Below are positions 32,018 through 41,465 of a DNA stretch of 64,000 bases, piece after piece (position 1 is the first letter of the stretch; the number at the start of each line of letters is the position of its first letter). The DNA is from Bradyrhizobium canariense (GTDB lineage: Bacteria; Pseudomonadota; Alphaproteobacteria; Rhizobiales; Xanthobacteraceae). Made by a program: the position numbers and the translations under genes. The stretch is taken from the NCBI RefSeq assembly GCF_018130465.1, contig NZ_JAFCKJ010000009.1:124001-188000 (forward strand), written 5' to 3'. Below the pieces are notes generated by a model, which was given only the letters and a program-made list of their open reading frames with translations, made no database searches and was not told where the DNA came from.

Positions 32018-34393
32018 TCAGCGCGCCGCCTTGGGCGGGCTCACGGTGACCACGGGATTGCTGGTGCCGACCAGGCGGCTGTTCATCTTGCTGCGCATCT
32101 CCTCGGCGATGACATGCGCATCGACGCCGTCCTTGATGACGGTCGGGCGAATGAACAGGATCAGCTCGGTGCGGGCGCGCGTGCTGCCCTGGTGCGAGAA
32201 GGCGTCGCCTACGCCGGGAATGGAATCGAGGATCGGAATGCCCTGGCGCTGCCTGTTCTCGGTCTCGCTGATCAGGCCGGCGAGCAGCACGGTCTGGCCG
32301 CTCGTTACCGCGATCGAACTCTTAACCTTGCGCTGCGAGATCGTCGGCGTCAGCGAGCCGGAGCTGCCGGCGGCGACGCTCGAGATCTCCTGCTCGATGT
32401 CGAGCACGACATTGCCGTTGGCGTTGGCGCGCGGGAGCACGCGCAGGATGATGCCGGTGTTCTTGTAGTCGATGGTGTTGACGACGGTGTTGTTGGCGGT
32501 CAGCACCGTCGCGGTGCCGGTCGAGAACGGAACCTGGTCGCCGACCTGGAGGGTCGCCGCCTGGTTGTCCAGCACGACCAGCGACGGGTTCGACAACACC
32601 TTGACGTTGGTGACGCCGTGCAGCGCGTCGAGAATGACGCGCGGCGAGTTCTCCGAGCCGATCAGAAAGTTGAAGCCCGGCAGCACGCGTCCGAGCAGTG
32701 CGCCCGCCGCCGCGTTGACGGCGTTGCTCGTCCCCTCGACGCTGCCGACCGCGCTCGAATTGCTGACACCGGAGATGGTGTTGGAGATCGATCCCTGCTT
32801 GCTGGCGATGAAGAACTGGACGCCGTAGTTCAGCGCGTCGTTCAGCGTGACCTCGGCAATCGTCGCTTCGATCGCGATCTGGCGCTGCGGCCGGTCGATC
32901 TGCCGGATCGTCTGCTCGACGACGCGTTGCGCGTCCGCGTTGGCATAGACCAGCACCGCGTTGTTGGTGACGTCGGCGGTGATCCGCACGTTCTGGAGGA
33001 TCGCGTTGTTGGAGGCTTTCGCGCCCGAGCCGAGCAGCGAGCCGGAGCCGTTGTCCTGGCCGGGCAAGCCGGCCGCCGCGGGGGCGGGACGGGCGCCCAG
33101 CGACGAGCCGGGAGCACCGGTGACCGGGGTTGCGGCGCCCGCGGCTGCGGTCGGAAGTGCGCTGAGCGAGGCGATCGGATTGGTTCCTGACGAGGACGTC
33201 GCGATGCCCGAGCCGGGCGAAATCTGGCTGGCGGAATTGTCGAGCGAGGAGCTGCCGCTTGCGCCCTGGCTGAACAGGATCTCGTTCAACAGCGCCACCA
33301 CCGCTTTGGAATTGCCATAGCGCAGCGGGTAGGATTTCAGGTTCAGGCCATCGGTGTCGGAGCGGTCGAGCCGCGCGATCCACGTCTGCGCGCGCTTGAG
33401 ATATTCCGGCTTCTGGCTGACGACCAGGATCGAGTTGAGGCGGCCGATCGGCTGGAATTTCACCACGCTCTGGCTCAGGCCGCCTTCGCCCGAATCCATG
33501 ATCTTTTCCATCTCGGAGATGAGCGGCTCCGGCGTGGAGTTGCGTACCGGGAAGATGCCGACCGATTGTCCGCGCATCCAGTCGGCGTCGAAGGAGAGGA
33601 TGGTGTCGACCGCGGTCGCCCGGTCGGTGCCGCTGCCGCTGACGATCAGGGTGTTGCGGGCACTGTCGGGGCGCATGGTCGAGGCCTTCACGCCGAAGGC
33701 ATCGAGCAGCTTGAAGATGTTCTGGGCCGAGACATAGCGCAGCGGCACCACCGTAATGCCCTGGCCGGCCGCGGCGTTGGCGGAGCGATCGATGCCGCCG
33801 GGACCGGCTTCCGGTGCCGGCAGCAGGCGGTAACCGGTGCGGTCGCGCACCAGCGCCACGCCGGACATGCGCAGCGCGTTCTCCAGCACGTAGATCGCGT
33901 CTGCCTTGGGGACCGGACGCACCGAGGCGAGCGTGACGGTGCCCTGCACGCGGGGGTCGATGGTGTAGCCGACGTTAAGTACGTCACCAAGGATGACCTT
34001 TGCGACGGTGGCGACCGGCGCGTTCTCGAAATTGAGGTCGTAGCCGCTGCCGCCGGAATCATCGCGCTCGGCAATCGCGCCGCTTTGCGGCGTTGCACCA
34101 TCGCTGAGGTAAATCGCGGGCCTCGACGCCTTGGCCTGCGCAATGCCGCTCGCCCCTGCATCCGCGGGTTGTCGCGGCTGAAGATCGAGGGAGCGGATCT
34201 TGTCGGCGATGTCCTGCGCGCGCGGGTCCTTGGGGTCCGCCTCTATCGACTGGTCGGCAGTGACGATGCAGGCCGTGAGCAGGAAGGCGGACGACAACAG
34301 AACTAGCGTTCCAGTCAACGCTGAGCGCGGGCGCAAAAGCGGCTGGACCACTTCAAACAAAATACGCCTACCAATACTAAGTGAAATAGGCAT
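32018..34393 (-). CDS. gspD: Type II secretion system secretin GspD (lipoprotein)
   Basis: A 791-aa outer-membrane channel. The signal ends in a lipobox (LLSSAFLLTAC), so it is probably self-targeted as a lipoprotein without a separate pilotin. N-domains follow (NFENAPVATVAKVILGD, PLRYVSAQNIFKLLDAFG, YPLRYGNSKAVVALLNEIL). A Gly/Ser/Pro-rich insertion lies at about 390-470, and the secretin core (QVPFSTGTATVLTANN, TGIILRVLPR, SSIAVTSGQTVLLAGLI, RTELILFIRPTVI) at about 560-770. AAGGGGGAT precedes the ATG at 34393. It diverges from gspE and is followed by the prepilin peptidase. Confidence 0.94.
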   Translation of the reverse strand: MPISLSIGRRILFEVVQPLLRPRSALTGTLVLLSSAFLLTACIVTADQSIEADPKDPRAQDIADKIRSLDLQPRQPADAGASGIAQAKASRPAIYLSDGATPQSGAIAERDDSGGSGYDLNFENAPVATVAKVILGDVLNVGYTIDPRVQGTVTLASVRPVPKADAIYVLENALRMSGVALVRDRTGYRLLPAPEAGPGGIDRSANAAAGQGITVVPLRYVSAQNIFKLLDAFGVKASTMRPDSARNTLIVSGSGTDRATAVDTILSFDADWMRGQSVGIFPVRNSTPEPLISEMEKIMDSGEGGLSQSVVKFQPIGRLNSILVVSQKPEYLKRAQTWIARLDRSDTDGLNLKSYPLRYGNSKAVVALLNEILFSQGASGSSSLDNSASQISPGSGIATSSSGTNPIASLSALPTAAAGAATPVTGAPGSSLGARPAPAAAGLPGQDNGSGSLLGSGAKASNNAILQNVRITADVTNNAVLVYANADAQRVVEQTIRQIDRPQRQIAIEATIAEVTLNDALNYGVQFFIASKQGSISNTISGVSNSSAVGSVEGTSNAVNAAAGALLGRVLPGFNFLIGSENSPRVILDALHGVTNVKVLSNPSLVVLDNQAATLQVGDQVPFSTGTATVLTANNTVVNTIDYKNTGIILRVLPRANANGNVVLDIEQEISSVAAGSSGSLTPTISQRKVKSSIAVTSGQTVLLAGLISETENRQRQGIPILDSIPGVGDAFSHQGSTRARTELILFIRPTVIKDGVDAHVIAEEMRSKMNSRLVGTSNPVVTVSPPKAAR

Positions 34394-34457
34394 CCGATCC
34401 CCCTTGGTTCGGACGCGCAATAATTTGCGCCACGATTATGTTTTTGCTAAGAAATAA

Positions 34458-34483
34458 GTCAAGGGGAAAGGGCCTGCCTTGAC
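34458..34483. promoter_or_regulatory. Inverted repeat GTCAAGG...CCTTGAC in the gspD/gspE divergent promoter
   Basis: Arms 34458-34464 and 34477-34483 are perfectly complementary with a 12-base spacer. It is 65 nt upstream of gspD and 39 nt upstream of gspE, a suitable place for an operator controlling both halves of the secretion cluster. AT-rich sequence (34425-34457) beside it probably contains the promoters. Confidence 0.3.
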
Positions 34484-34522
34484 CCGCCGAAGTTGTTGCA
34501 TTCGGGTAACAAGGTCAACGCT

Positions 34523-36232
34523 GTGAATGCGATGCGCGACCGCTCCGCAGATAGCTTCCGGCAGCACCTCCTGGAAAAATACTCATTGCCGCCGCGGGCG
34601 CATGCCCATGCCCAATCTCATGTCGACAAATCAGCCAATCCTGCGATCACGCGGCCCTTGCGTGAATTGTGGGAGGCCACCGATCTTTCGGCAGCCGAAT
34701 TCGCCGACGAAGTGTCCAATCATTTCGGCCTGCCGCGGCTGAGCCTTCCGCAGCTGCTCGCGGCCACGCCACGCCTCGACGGTTTTTCGCGCCGCTTTCT
34801 GCGCGAATCCACCATCTTCCCCTTCAGCGGGTCGAATGATTTCTTTCGGCTGGCCGTTGCCGACCCCTCCGACACGGCGGCCGTTCGCGCCGCCGAAATC
34901 GTGTTCGGAACACCGGTCGACGTCGTCGTGGCGTCATACGAGGACATCACGACGGTGCTCGATCAACGCGCCGAGGCCGACGACGCGAATGCCGATCGAG
35001 GCGGCAGGGGCGTGGCGCAGCAGTCCGACGACGACATCGAGAGCCTGCGCGATCTCGCCAGCGGCGCGCCGGTGGTGCGCGCGCTCAACGATCTTCTGGA
35101 GCGCGCGGTGGACCTGCGTGCCAGCGACATTCACGTCGAGCCGTTCCGCGCCGGACTCGCGGTGCGCATGCGCGTCGACGGTTTGCTGCGCGCGCTGCCG
35201 TCGCCGCACGGCATCCCGCCGCAGGCGCTGATCTCGCGCATCAAGATTCTCGCCAGCCTCAATATCGCCGAGCGACGTCTGCCGCAGGACGGCGCGGCGC
35301 GCGTGCGGGTCGGGCGAAGCGAGCTCGACGTCCGCGTCGCGACCATGCCGACGCAACATGGCGAGAGCGCCGTCATCCGTCTGTTGCCGCGTGACCGCGG
35401 CCTGCTGGAGATGAGCAAGCTCGGGCTCGCGGCGCGCGACGAGAGCGTGATGACGCGGTTGCTCGCGATGCCCCACGGCATGATCGTGGTCACCGGCCCG
35501 ACCGGCAGCGGAAAGACCACGACGCTTGCGACGATGCTGTCGATCCTCAACGAGCCGACGCGCAAAATTCTTACCATCGAGGATCCCGTCGAGTACGAAA
35601 TCGCCGGCATCAACCAGTCCCAGGTCAAGCCGTCGATCGGGCTGACGTTTGCCTCGGCGATGCGCGCCTTCGTGCGCCAGGATCCTGACGTGATCATGGT
35701 CGGCGAGGTCCGCGACGCCGAGACCGCGCATATCGCGATCCATGCGGCACTGACCGGCCATCTCGTGCTGACCACGCTGCACACCGAGACCGCGGCGGCT
35801 GCGGTGCCGCGCCTGATCGATCTCGGCATCGAGGGATTTTTGCTGCAGTCCACGCTGCGCGCCGTGGTGGCGCAACGCCTGGTGCGCGTGCTCTGTGACC
35901 GTTGCAAGGTGCCGCACGCGCTGACCGAGGCCGATCTCGCAAGGGACCCGCGCTTTGCCGTCATCGGTTTCAAGTGCGGCGAGGTCGTGCACGAGGCCGG
36001 CGGCTGCGAACGCTGCGGCGGCACCGGCTATCGCGGCCGTAACGGCGTGTTCGAGATCCTGGAAATGTCCGACGAGGTGCGCGCGCTGATCGGCCCGCAG
36101 ACCGATTCCCACAGCATCGATGCCGCAGCGATGCGCGGCGGCATGACGACGATGCTGGAGGACGCGGTCGCCAAATGCCGGGCCGGGATGACGACCGTGC
36201 CCGAGGTCTTCCGCGTCACGACGGTGCGCTAG
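34523..36232 (+). CDS. gspE: Type II secretion system ATPase GspE
   Basis: A 569-aa AAA-type secretion ATPase. The N-terminal GspE_N domain (about residues 50-150) binds GspL. ATPase motifs are VVTGPTGSGKTTT (Walker A, near 325), ILTIEDPVEYEI (Asp box), IMVGEVRDAETAHIA (Walker B) and LTTLHTETAAAA (His box). The tetracysteine zinc motif is present (CDRC and CERCGGTGYRGR, near 455-515), which separates GspE/PilB from GspE2. GTG at 34523 is chosen because AAGG is eight bases upstream; ATG at 34532 and TTG at 34493 are alternatives. It is the first gene of the gspE-M operon. Confidence 0.93.
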   Translation: MNAMRDRSADSFRQHLLEKYSLPPRAHAHAQSHVDKSANPAITRPLRELWEATDLSAAEFADEVSNHFGLPRLSLPQLLAATPRLDGFSRRFLRESTIFPFSGSNDFFRLAVADPSDTAAVRAAEIVFGTPVDVVVASYEDITTVLDQRAEADDANADRGGRGVAQQSDDDIESLRDLASGAPVVRALNDLLERAVDLRASDIHVEPFRAGLAVRMRVDGLLRALPSPHGIPPQALISRIKILASLNIAERRLPQDGAARVRVGRSELDVRVATMPTQHGESAVIRLLPRDRGLLEMSKLGLAARDESVMTRLLAMPHGMIVVTGPTGSGKTTTLATMLSILNEPTRKILTIEDPVEYEIAGINQSQVKPSIGLTFASAMRAFVRQDPDVIMVGEVRDAETAHIAIHAALTGHLVLTTLHTETAAAAVPRLIDLGIEGFLLQSTLRAVVAQRLVRVLCDRCKVPHALTEADLARDPRFAVIGFKCGEVVHEAGGCERCGGTGYRGRNGVFEILEMSDEVRALIGPQTDSHSIDAAAMRGGMTTMLEDAVAKCRAGMTTVPEVFRVTTVR

Positions 36233-36237
36233 AAATC

Positions 36238-37449
36238 ATGCCGAACTATCGCTACCGCGCGCTCAATGCCAACGGCGAACTGGTCTCCGGCGCCATCGCC
36301 GCGCCCGCGCCCGGCGACGTCGCGCAGCGGATCGAGCGGCTTGGCCTGGTGCTGGTCGACAACGTCACGGCGGAAGAGGGCGGTGCAACCGGCAGCGTGT
36401 TGAGCCTCTTCAACAGGCCGAGGCCGGAAGACGTCACCATCCTCACCCGCGATCTCGCGCTATTGCTGCGCGCCGGCGCCCGCATCAACGACGGATTGGA
36501 GCTGCTCGCGACCGATCCCGATCTCGGCCGACTGCGCCCGGTCGTTGCCGACATCCGATCGCGCGTCGTTTCGGGCGAGAGCTTTGCCGAGGCGCTGGCG
36601 CGCCACGAGGGGCTGTTTCCGCCGATGTATATCGCGCTGGTGCGGGTCGGCGAGGCCTCCGGCTCGCTGGATCAGGTTCTGGAGGTGCTGGCCGGCGAAC
36701 GCGCGCGCAGCGAGGCCTTGCGGCGCCGGCTGTCGGATGCGATCCGCTATCCCCTGTTCGTGCTGGGCGCGGCGGGCTGCGTGCTGCTGTTCTTCCTCAC
36801 CTTCGTGCTGCCGCAGTTCGCCAGCGTGTTGCAGGATTTCGGCGCCAAGGTCGATCCAATCGTCGGAATCTTCCTCAACATCTCGACTTTCCTGCGCGGC
36901 AATTCCGATGCGGTGCTGGGCGGACTCGCCGCTGCGATCGCTGTCGTTTGGCTCTTGCTCCGACAGGAGCGCTTCCGCCGCCGCCTCACCAATGCGATCA
37001 CGCGGCTGCCAGCCATCCGCAACGTGATGAGCGCGTATCGCACCGCGCTGTTCTGCCGCAATCTCGGCCTGCTGCTCGGCAGCGGCGTCAATCTCACCAT
37101 CACGATGCGCATCCTCATCGACATGATGGCGACAACCGGTCCGTCCGCGGTCTGGAGCGATGCGGCCGACCGCGTCCGCCATGGCTCGAAGCTCTCCGAC
37201 GCGCTCGCCGAGACGGAGGCGCTGCCCGCGATGGCGGTGCGCATGCTCCGGCTCGGCGACGAGACCGGACAATTGCCGATGCTGTCCGGACGCGTCGCGG
37301 AATTCTACGAGGTCAAGTTGCAGCGCACGCTGGACCGCGCCGTCGGCATCGCCGGACCGGCGGCGATCATTGCGATCTCGCTGGTGGTCGGCGGCCTGAT
37401 CACCTCGGTGATGACGGCGTTGATGTCGGTGAGCCAGATTGTCGGTTAG
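36238..37449 (+). CDS. gspF: Type II secretion system inner-membrane platform protein GspF
   Basis: A 403-aa polytopic protein beginning MPNYRYRALNANGELVSG, the standard GspF start, five bases after the gspE stop. Two T2SSF domains (about 65-190 and 270-395) each carry the helical pattern LTRDLALLLRAGARI...L and FCRNLGLLLGSGVNLTI. Three membrane helices are predicted near 167-190, 217-240 and 370-395. It forms the cytoplasmic membrane platform with GspL and GspM. Confidence 0.93.
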   Translation: MPNYRYRALNANGELVSGAIAAPAPGDVAQRIERLGLVLVDNVTAEEGGATGSVLSLFNRPRPEDVTILTRDLALLLRAGARINDGLELLATDPDLGRLRPVVADIRSRVVSGESFAEALARHEGLFPPMYIALVRVGEASGSLDQVLEVLAGERARSEALRRRLSDAIRYPLFVLGAAGCVLLFFLTFVLPQFASVLQDFGAKVDPIVGIFLNISTFLRGNSDAVLGGLAAAIAVVWLLLRQERFRRRLTNAITRLPAIRNVMSAYRTALFCRNLGLLLGSGVNLTITMRILIDMMATTGPSAVWSDAADRVRHGSKLSDALAETEALPAMAVRMLRLGDETGQLPMLSGRVAEFYEVKLQRTLDRAVGIAGPAAIIAISLVVGGLITSVMTALMSVSQIVG

Positions 37450-37490
37450 GCCGGATATTGTTGGGACGGATACTGTTAGGCCATATTTTG
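37446..37490 (+). repeat. Three tandem imperfect 15-bp repeats between gspF and gspG
   Basis: TTAGGCCGGATATTG, TTGGGACGGATACTG and TTAGGCCATATTTTG follow each other without a gap at 37446-37460, 37461-37475 and 37476-37490, and a partial fourth TTAGATAG follows. They start inside the gspF stop codon and end 23 nt before gspG. Slipped-strand expansion is the likely origin. Confidence 0.7.
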
Positions 37491-37513
37491 TTAGATAGCG
37501 GGAGAGGCTTCAA

Positions 37514-37969
37514 GTGACCAAACATCCATCGTTGAGGCGCGACCGGCGGCGCGGAGCCTGCGGGGAGGCGGGCTTCACCCTCGTCGAGATGCTGGTCGTC
37601 ATCACCATCATCGGGATGATCATGGCGCTGGTCGGCCCGCGGGTCCTGAACTATCTCAGCGAGTCCAAGGCGAAGGCGGCGAAGATCCAGATCGAGAGTT
37701 TTTCCAGCGCGCTCGATCTCTATTATCTCGATCTCGGGCGCTATCCGACATCCAATGAAGGTCTCGCGGCGCTGGCCCGCAATACCAGCCAGGCCGGCTG
37801 GAACGGGCCTTATTTGCGCGGCGGCGTGGTGCCGAGCGATCCCTGGGGGCACATCTATGTCTATCGCTCGCCGGGCGCGAGCACGCCTTACGAGATCATC
37901 TCGCTCGGATCGGACGGTCAGGAAGGCGGCAGTGGAACGGCAGCCGACATTGTCAGCGGCGCGCGCTGA
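37514..37969 (+). CDS. gspG: Type II secretion system major pseudopilin GspG
   Basis: A 151-aa pseudopilin starting at GTG 37514 after GGGAGAGG. The leader ends at the prepilin peptidase site CGEAG-FTLVEMLVVITIIG, with the key Glu at mature position 5. The C-terminal domain carries the GspG signature: DLGRYPTSNEGLAAL, WNGPYLRGGVVPSDPWG and SLGSDGQEGG, which includes the calcium-binding loop. It is the main subunit of the periplasmic pseudopilus. gspH overlaps its last 38 bases. Confidence 0.94.
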   Translation: MTKHPSLRRDRRRGACGEAGFTLVEMLVVITIIGMIMALVGPRVLNYLSESKAKAAKIQIESFSSALDLYYLDLGRYPTSNEGLAALARNTSQAGWNGPYLRGGVVPSDPWGHIYVYRSPGASTPYEIISLGSDGQEGGSGTAADIVSGAR

Positions 37970-38426
37970 GGACATCTGCGATGCGCGCGGCTTCGCGCTG
38001 ATCGAGATCCTGTGCGTGCTCGCGATCATCGGCCTGCTCGCGGCGATCATCCTGCCGGCAGTTCCGCGCACGACGACGCGTGCCAGGCTGGAGAGCTACG
38101 CTGTGGAGACCGCGGCACTGCTGAAAGCGGATCGCACCGCGGCACTGCGCCGGAAAGTGCGGGTCGCGACCCAGGTTGATGCGGAGGGGCGCTCGATCCG
38201 TTCCGGCGTCACCGGTCGGACAATCCGCCTGCCGGGCGACGTGGTCGTGCAGGCGATGCTGGCCTCGCGCTGTGCCGATCGCGCGACGGGGCGGTCGATC
38301 GATTTCTTTCCGTCGGGCATGTCGTGCGGCGGGGTAATCGCGCTGGCGCGCCCGGGCATGGGCTATGAGGTGCGCGTCAACTGGTTGACCGGAGGCGTCG
38401 AGATTGTCCCGCAGAAGGTGCTCTGA
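37932..38426 (+). CDS. gspH: Type II secretion system minor pseudopilin GspH
   Basis: A 164-aa protein. GTG at 37932 follows GGAAGG inside the end of gspG. The N-methylation-type leader ends CDARG-FALIEILCVLAIIGL, with Glu at position 5. The C-terminal half is short and ends VNWLTGGVEIVPQKVL. GspH caps or initiates the pseudopilus with GspI, J and K. The 38-nt overlap with gspG and 23-nt overlap with gspI indicate coupled translation. Confidence 0.87.
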   Translation: MERQPTLSAARAEDICDARGFALIEILCVLAIIGLLAAIILPAVPRTTTRARLESYAVETAALLKADRTAALRRKVRVATQVDAEGRSIRSGVTGRTIRLPGDVVVQAMLASRCADRATGRSIDFFPSGMSCGGVIALARPGMGYEVRVNWLTGGVEIVPQKVL

Positions 38427-38799
38427 CGCCGCCGGCTTTACCCTGATCGAGGCGCTGGTCGCGCTCGCGATTATCGCGGTCGTGCTCGGGACGATCGGCT
38501 CGGTCATTGCCACGACGGTGAAAGGCACGCGTGCGATCGACCAGCATCTGGCGCTATCAGGCACGGCCGAGACCCTGCTTGCGGACCTGCCCGCACGCTC
38601 CTTGCTGAGACCCGGCCGGCAGAGCGGCGAGCTGGCGGGCAGCCGCTGGCGCGTCGATGTCGCGCCGATGAACGTGGCGGGCGGCAATCCCGCCACCGAT
38701 CGCTTCGTGCCGTTGGCCGTCAATCTGCGCCTCCAGCGCGCCGATGGCAGCGCGATCCAGATCACCACCGTGAAGCTGGTGCCGAGGACTTCTCAATGA
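38404..38799 (+). CDS. gspI: Type II secretion system minor pseudopilin GspI
   Basis: A 131-aa pseudopilin. A TTG at 38404, eight bases after GGAGG, is the only start that gives a complete leader (MSRRRCSDAAG) ahead of the cleavage site G-FTLIEALVALAIIAVV. The gene overlaps gspH by 23 nt and gspJ by four (ATGA). The size matches GspI, which heads the tip complex with GspJ and GspK. Confidence 0.87.
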   Translation: MSRRRCSDAAGFTLIEALVALAIIAVVLGTIGSVIATTVKGTRAIDQHLALSGTAETLLADLPARSLLRPGRQSGELAGSRWRVDVAPMNVAGGNPATDRFVPLAVNLRLQRADGSAIQITTVKLVPRTSQ

Positions 38800-39515
38800 A
38801 GAGCCTGGCAATGAAGCACCTGCGCCGCGCGTTGGCAGACGAAGCGGGTTTCACCCTGCTCGAAGTGTTGCTCGCGACGCTGCTGATGACCGTCATCCTG
38901 GCCGCGCTGGCGACCGTGACGGCGCAATGGCTGCCGAACTGGAATCGCGGCATCGCCCGTGTGCAGCAGGCCGAGCGTCTCGCAACCGGCCTCGATCGCA
39001 TCGTCGCCGACCTGTCGGTCGCCGAGCAGATGACGGTCAACAGCGACGCCAGAGCGCCGCTGTTCGACGGCGCCGAATTGTCGGTGACCTTCCTGCGCAC
39101 GGCGCTCGGCCCGAGCGCGCGTCCGGGGCTCGAATTCATCCGCCTGGTCGAGAAGGCCGACGCACTGGGGCTCGCGCTGGTGCGCGAGCGCGCGCCGTTC
39201 CAGCCGATGCCGACCGACGGACAGATCCGCTTCGTCGACCAGGTCGTGCTGATCCGCGCGCCGTTCCGCGTGAGCTTCACCTATGCCGGGCCGGATGGTC
39301 AGTGGCTGCCGACCTGGCGCGGCCAGGCACGGCTGCCGGATCGCATCCGCATCACGGTGCGCAACAGTGCCACCGGCCAGGTCCTCTCGGTCTCAGGCGC
39401 GGTGACCCCGCACATCACGGCCCCGGCCGAATGTGCGCGGGCGAAGAATCCGACGACCTGCGTGACGGCGCGCCCGCGGCCGCAACAGGCGGAGAAAGAG
39501 GAGCAGCAGCTGTGA
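38796..39515 (+). CDS. gspJ: Type II secretion system minor pseudopilin GspJ
   Basis: A 239-aa pseudopilin with a prepilin leader ending LADEAG-FTLLEVLLATLLMTVILA. The soluble part (about 60-215) fits GspJ in size, and the tail is Pro/Gln/Glu-rich (ARPRPQQAEKEEQQL). Its ATG overlaps the gspI stop as ATGA, and its own stop overlaps the gspK GTG. It belongs to the tip complex of the pseudopilus. Confidence 0.87.
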   Translation: MKSLAMKHLRRALADEAGFTLLEVLLATLLMTVILAALATVTAQWLPNWNRGIARVQQAERLATGLDRIVADLSVAEQMTVNSDARAPLFDGAELSVTFLRTALGPSARPGLEFIRLVEKADALGLALVRERAPFQPMPTDGQIRFVDQVVLIRAPFRVSFTYAGPDGQWLPTWRGQARLPDRIRITVRNSATGQVLSVSGAVTPHITAPAECARAKNPTTCVTARPRPQQAEKEEQQL

Positions 39516-40426
39516 GCGGAGCGAGGCACGACCGTGCGAGACTTGGTGACGACCGCGGCTTCATCGTCGTTGCGGTGCTCTGGATGCTGGCTGCGCTGGC
39601 TGCGCTGGCGCTGATCTACCTGACTTATGTCATCAACACCGCGGTCACGGTCGCCGTCAACGCCGACCGGTTGCAGGCGGATGCGCTGGTGAATGCCGGG
39701 CTCGAACTCGCCGCCTACCGGCTGACGGCGCGGGACGAGGCCACGCGTCCGACCAGCGGCACCTTCGATGCCCGCGTCGGCGCCGGACGTGTCAGCGTCA
39801 CCTTCCGGTCGGAAGCCGCGCGCGTCGATCTCAACATGGCGCCGAAGCCGATGCTCGCAGGGCTGATGATGACGCTCGGCGTCCCGGCGGCGGACGCGCC
39901 CGTTTACGCCGACCGGATCCTCGCCTGGCGAACGTCGGCGGAGCCCGGCCAGGACAATCCGGAGGATTCCTACTACCGCACGCTCGGCGCGTCCTATCTA
40001 CCTCGCCACGCGCCGTTTCCGCACAGCGACGAGCTCTGGCTGGTGCGCGGCATTCCGACCGCCGTCGTGGAACGCGCGCTGCCCTTCGTCACCGTGTTCA
40101 GCAACATGCGGGCCGTCAACGTGCTCGACGCTGCGCCGCAGGTAGTGGCGGCACTGCCGGGCATGACTCCCGCGATGCTGCAACAGGTGCTGCGCGACCG
40201 CGCCGATCCCAATGTCGACCCGCGATCCCTGGTCGGGCTCGCCGGCAGCACCAACGCGACGATCGAGGGCTCGAAGGCGTACCGGCTGACGGTCGCGGTC
40301 GAGGTACCTTCGCATCGGCGGATCTCGGCCGAGATCGTCATCCTGCTTCTCGAAAGCGGCGATGAGCCGTATCGTGTATTGTCGTGGCACAACGCCTATG
40401 ACGGCTCCGCCGGAAAGCCTCTGTGA
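39512..40426 (+). CDS. gspK: Type II secretion system minor pseudopilin GspK
   Basis: A 304-aa protein starting at GTG 39512, overlapping the gspJ stop (GTGA). The leader ends DDRG-FIVVAVLWMLAALAAL; as usual for GspK the Glu at position 5 is missing. The large globular domain has the GspK/T2SSK features RVDLNMAP, DRILAWRTS...DSYYRTLGASYLPRHAPF and ELWLVRGIP. GspK sits at the pseudopilus tip and limits its length. gspL follows directly. Confidence 0.9.
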   Translation: MSGARHDRARLGDDRGFIVVAVLWMLAALAALALIYLTYVINTAVTVAVNADRLQADALVNAGLELAAYRLTARDEATRPTSGTFDARVGAGRVSVTFRSEAARVDLNMAPKPMLAGLMMTLGVPAADAPVYADRILAWRTSAEPGQDNPEDSYYRTLGASYLPRHAPFPHSDELWLVRGIPTAVVERALPFVTVFSNMRAVNVLDAAPQVVAALPGMTPAMLQQVLRDRADPNVDPRSLVGLAGSTNATIEGSKAYRLTVAVEVPSHRRISAEIVILLLESGDEPYRVLSWHNAYDGSAGKPL

Positions 40427-40427
40427 G

Positions 40428-41465
40428 ATGAGCTCGCTCAATTCCCTTCGCGCCATCGTCGATGCATGGACCGGCACCGTGGCCGGCACGTTCGTTGCCG
40501 GCCTGGAGCGGATAGTATCGCCGCGCGTGGTGCGGCTGGTCGAGATCGAGAGCGGCGTGTTCGCGCTGGATGCAGCGAAGTCGGAGAACGCCCCGAAGGA
40601 AATCGCGTTCGAGGACGGCAAGTTCACTGGTACCGATCTCGCGCAGATCGTCCGCGGCAGCCGCATCGAGATCGTGCTGCGGCCGACACGTTTCCTGTTC
40701 CGTCCACTGGAGTTGCCGGCGCGCGCGGCCGATTTCCTGGACGGCATCGTGCGGGCGCAGATCGACCGGCTGACGCCCTGGAGCGCGAGCGAAGCCGTAT
40801 TCGGTTGCAGCGTTCCAGTGGCGCATGGCAGCGAGAGCATCTCCACGGAGATCGCGGCGGCGCCGCGCAGGTTGGCGATGAGCTATGTCGAGGCGGTGTC
40901 GCCCTTCCATCCGACGGCGATCGCGATCGTGACGGAGGCGTCCGGGGGCGGGCGCATCAAGGTGTTCGAGCAAAGATCGCGCGGCACGATCGACCCTGTG
41001 CGGCTGGGCCGGACGTTGCAAGCCGTGCTGGCTCTCGCTGCGGTCGCGGCGGTGATCGGATCGGTCGCGGCAAGCTACCTGGCCGACAGCCTCAGCGCGC
41101 AGGAAAGCGAGCTCGAACGGCAGATCACCCAGCGTCGTGCCGCGCTTCGCGGCAACGACAGCGGCGAGCGCTCGCCGCTCGCGCTGCTCGAACGCCGCAA
41201 GCACGAGACGCCGGCGAGCGTGATCGTGCTGGAATCGCTGAGCCGGCTGTTGCCGGACCACACCTATGTCACCGAGCTGCATCTGGCTGGCAACAAGGTC
41301 CAGATCGGCGGCATCACCCGCGATGCGCCCTCGCTGATCCCGTTGATCGAGCAGTCCCAGCATTTCACTCGCGCGACCTTCTACGCCCCGACGACGCGTA
41401 GCCCATCCGATCCCGGCGAACGCTTCCACATCGAGGCGCAGATCGAACCGAGGAATGCGCCATGA
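40428..41465 (+). CDS. gspL: Type II secretion system assembly protein GspL/PilN-like
   Basis: A 345-aa bitopic protein. The cytoplasmic N-terminal part (about 1-200) has a divergent actin-like fold of the PilM/GspL kind (RVVRLVEIESGVFAL, EIVLRPTRFLFRPLELP). One membrane helix follows (TLQAVLALAAVAAVIGSVAASYL, near 210), then a coiled coil and a periplasmic ferredoxin-like domain. ATG at 40428 is one base after the gspK stop with GGAAAG upstream; ATG at 40398 would overlap gspK. GspL anchors GspE to the membrane. Confidence 0.83.
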   Translation: MSSLNSLRAIVDAWTGTVAGTFVAGLERIVSPRVVRLVEIESGVFALDAAKSENAPKEIAFEDGKFTGTDLAQIVRGSRIEIVLRPTRFLFRPLELPARAADFLDGIVRAQIDRLTPWSASEAVFGCSVPVAHGSESISTEIAAAPRRLAMSYVEAVSPFHPTAIAIVTEASGGGRIKVFEQRSRGTIDPVRLGRTLQAVLALAAVAAVIGSVAASYLADSLSAQESELERQITQRRAALRGNDSGERSPLALLERRKHETPASVIVLESLSRLLPDHTYVTELHLAGNKVQIGGITRDAPSLIPLIEQSQHFTRATFYAPTTRSPSDPGERFHIEAQIEPRNAP

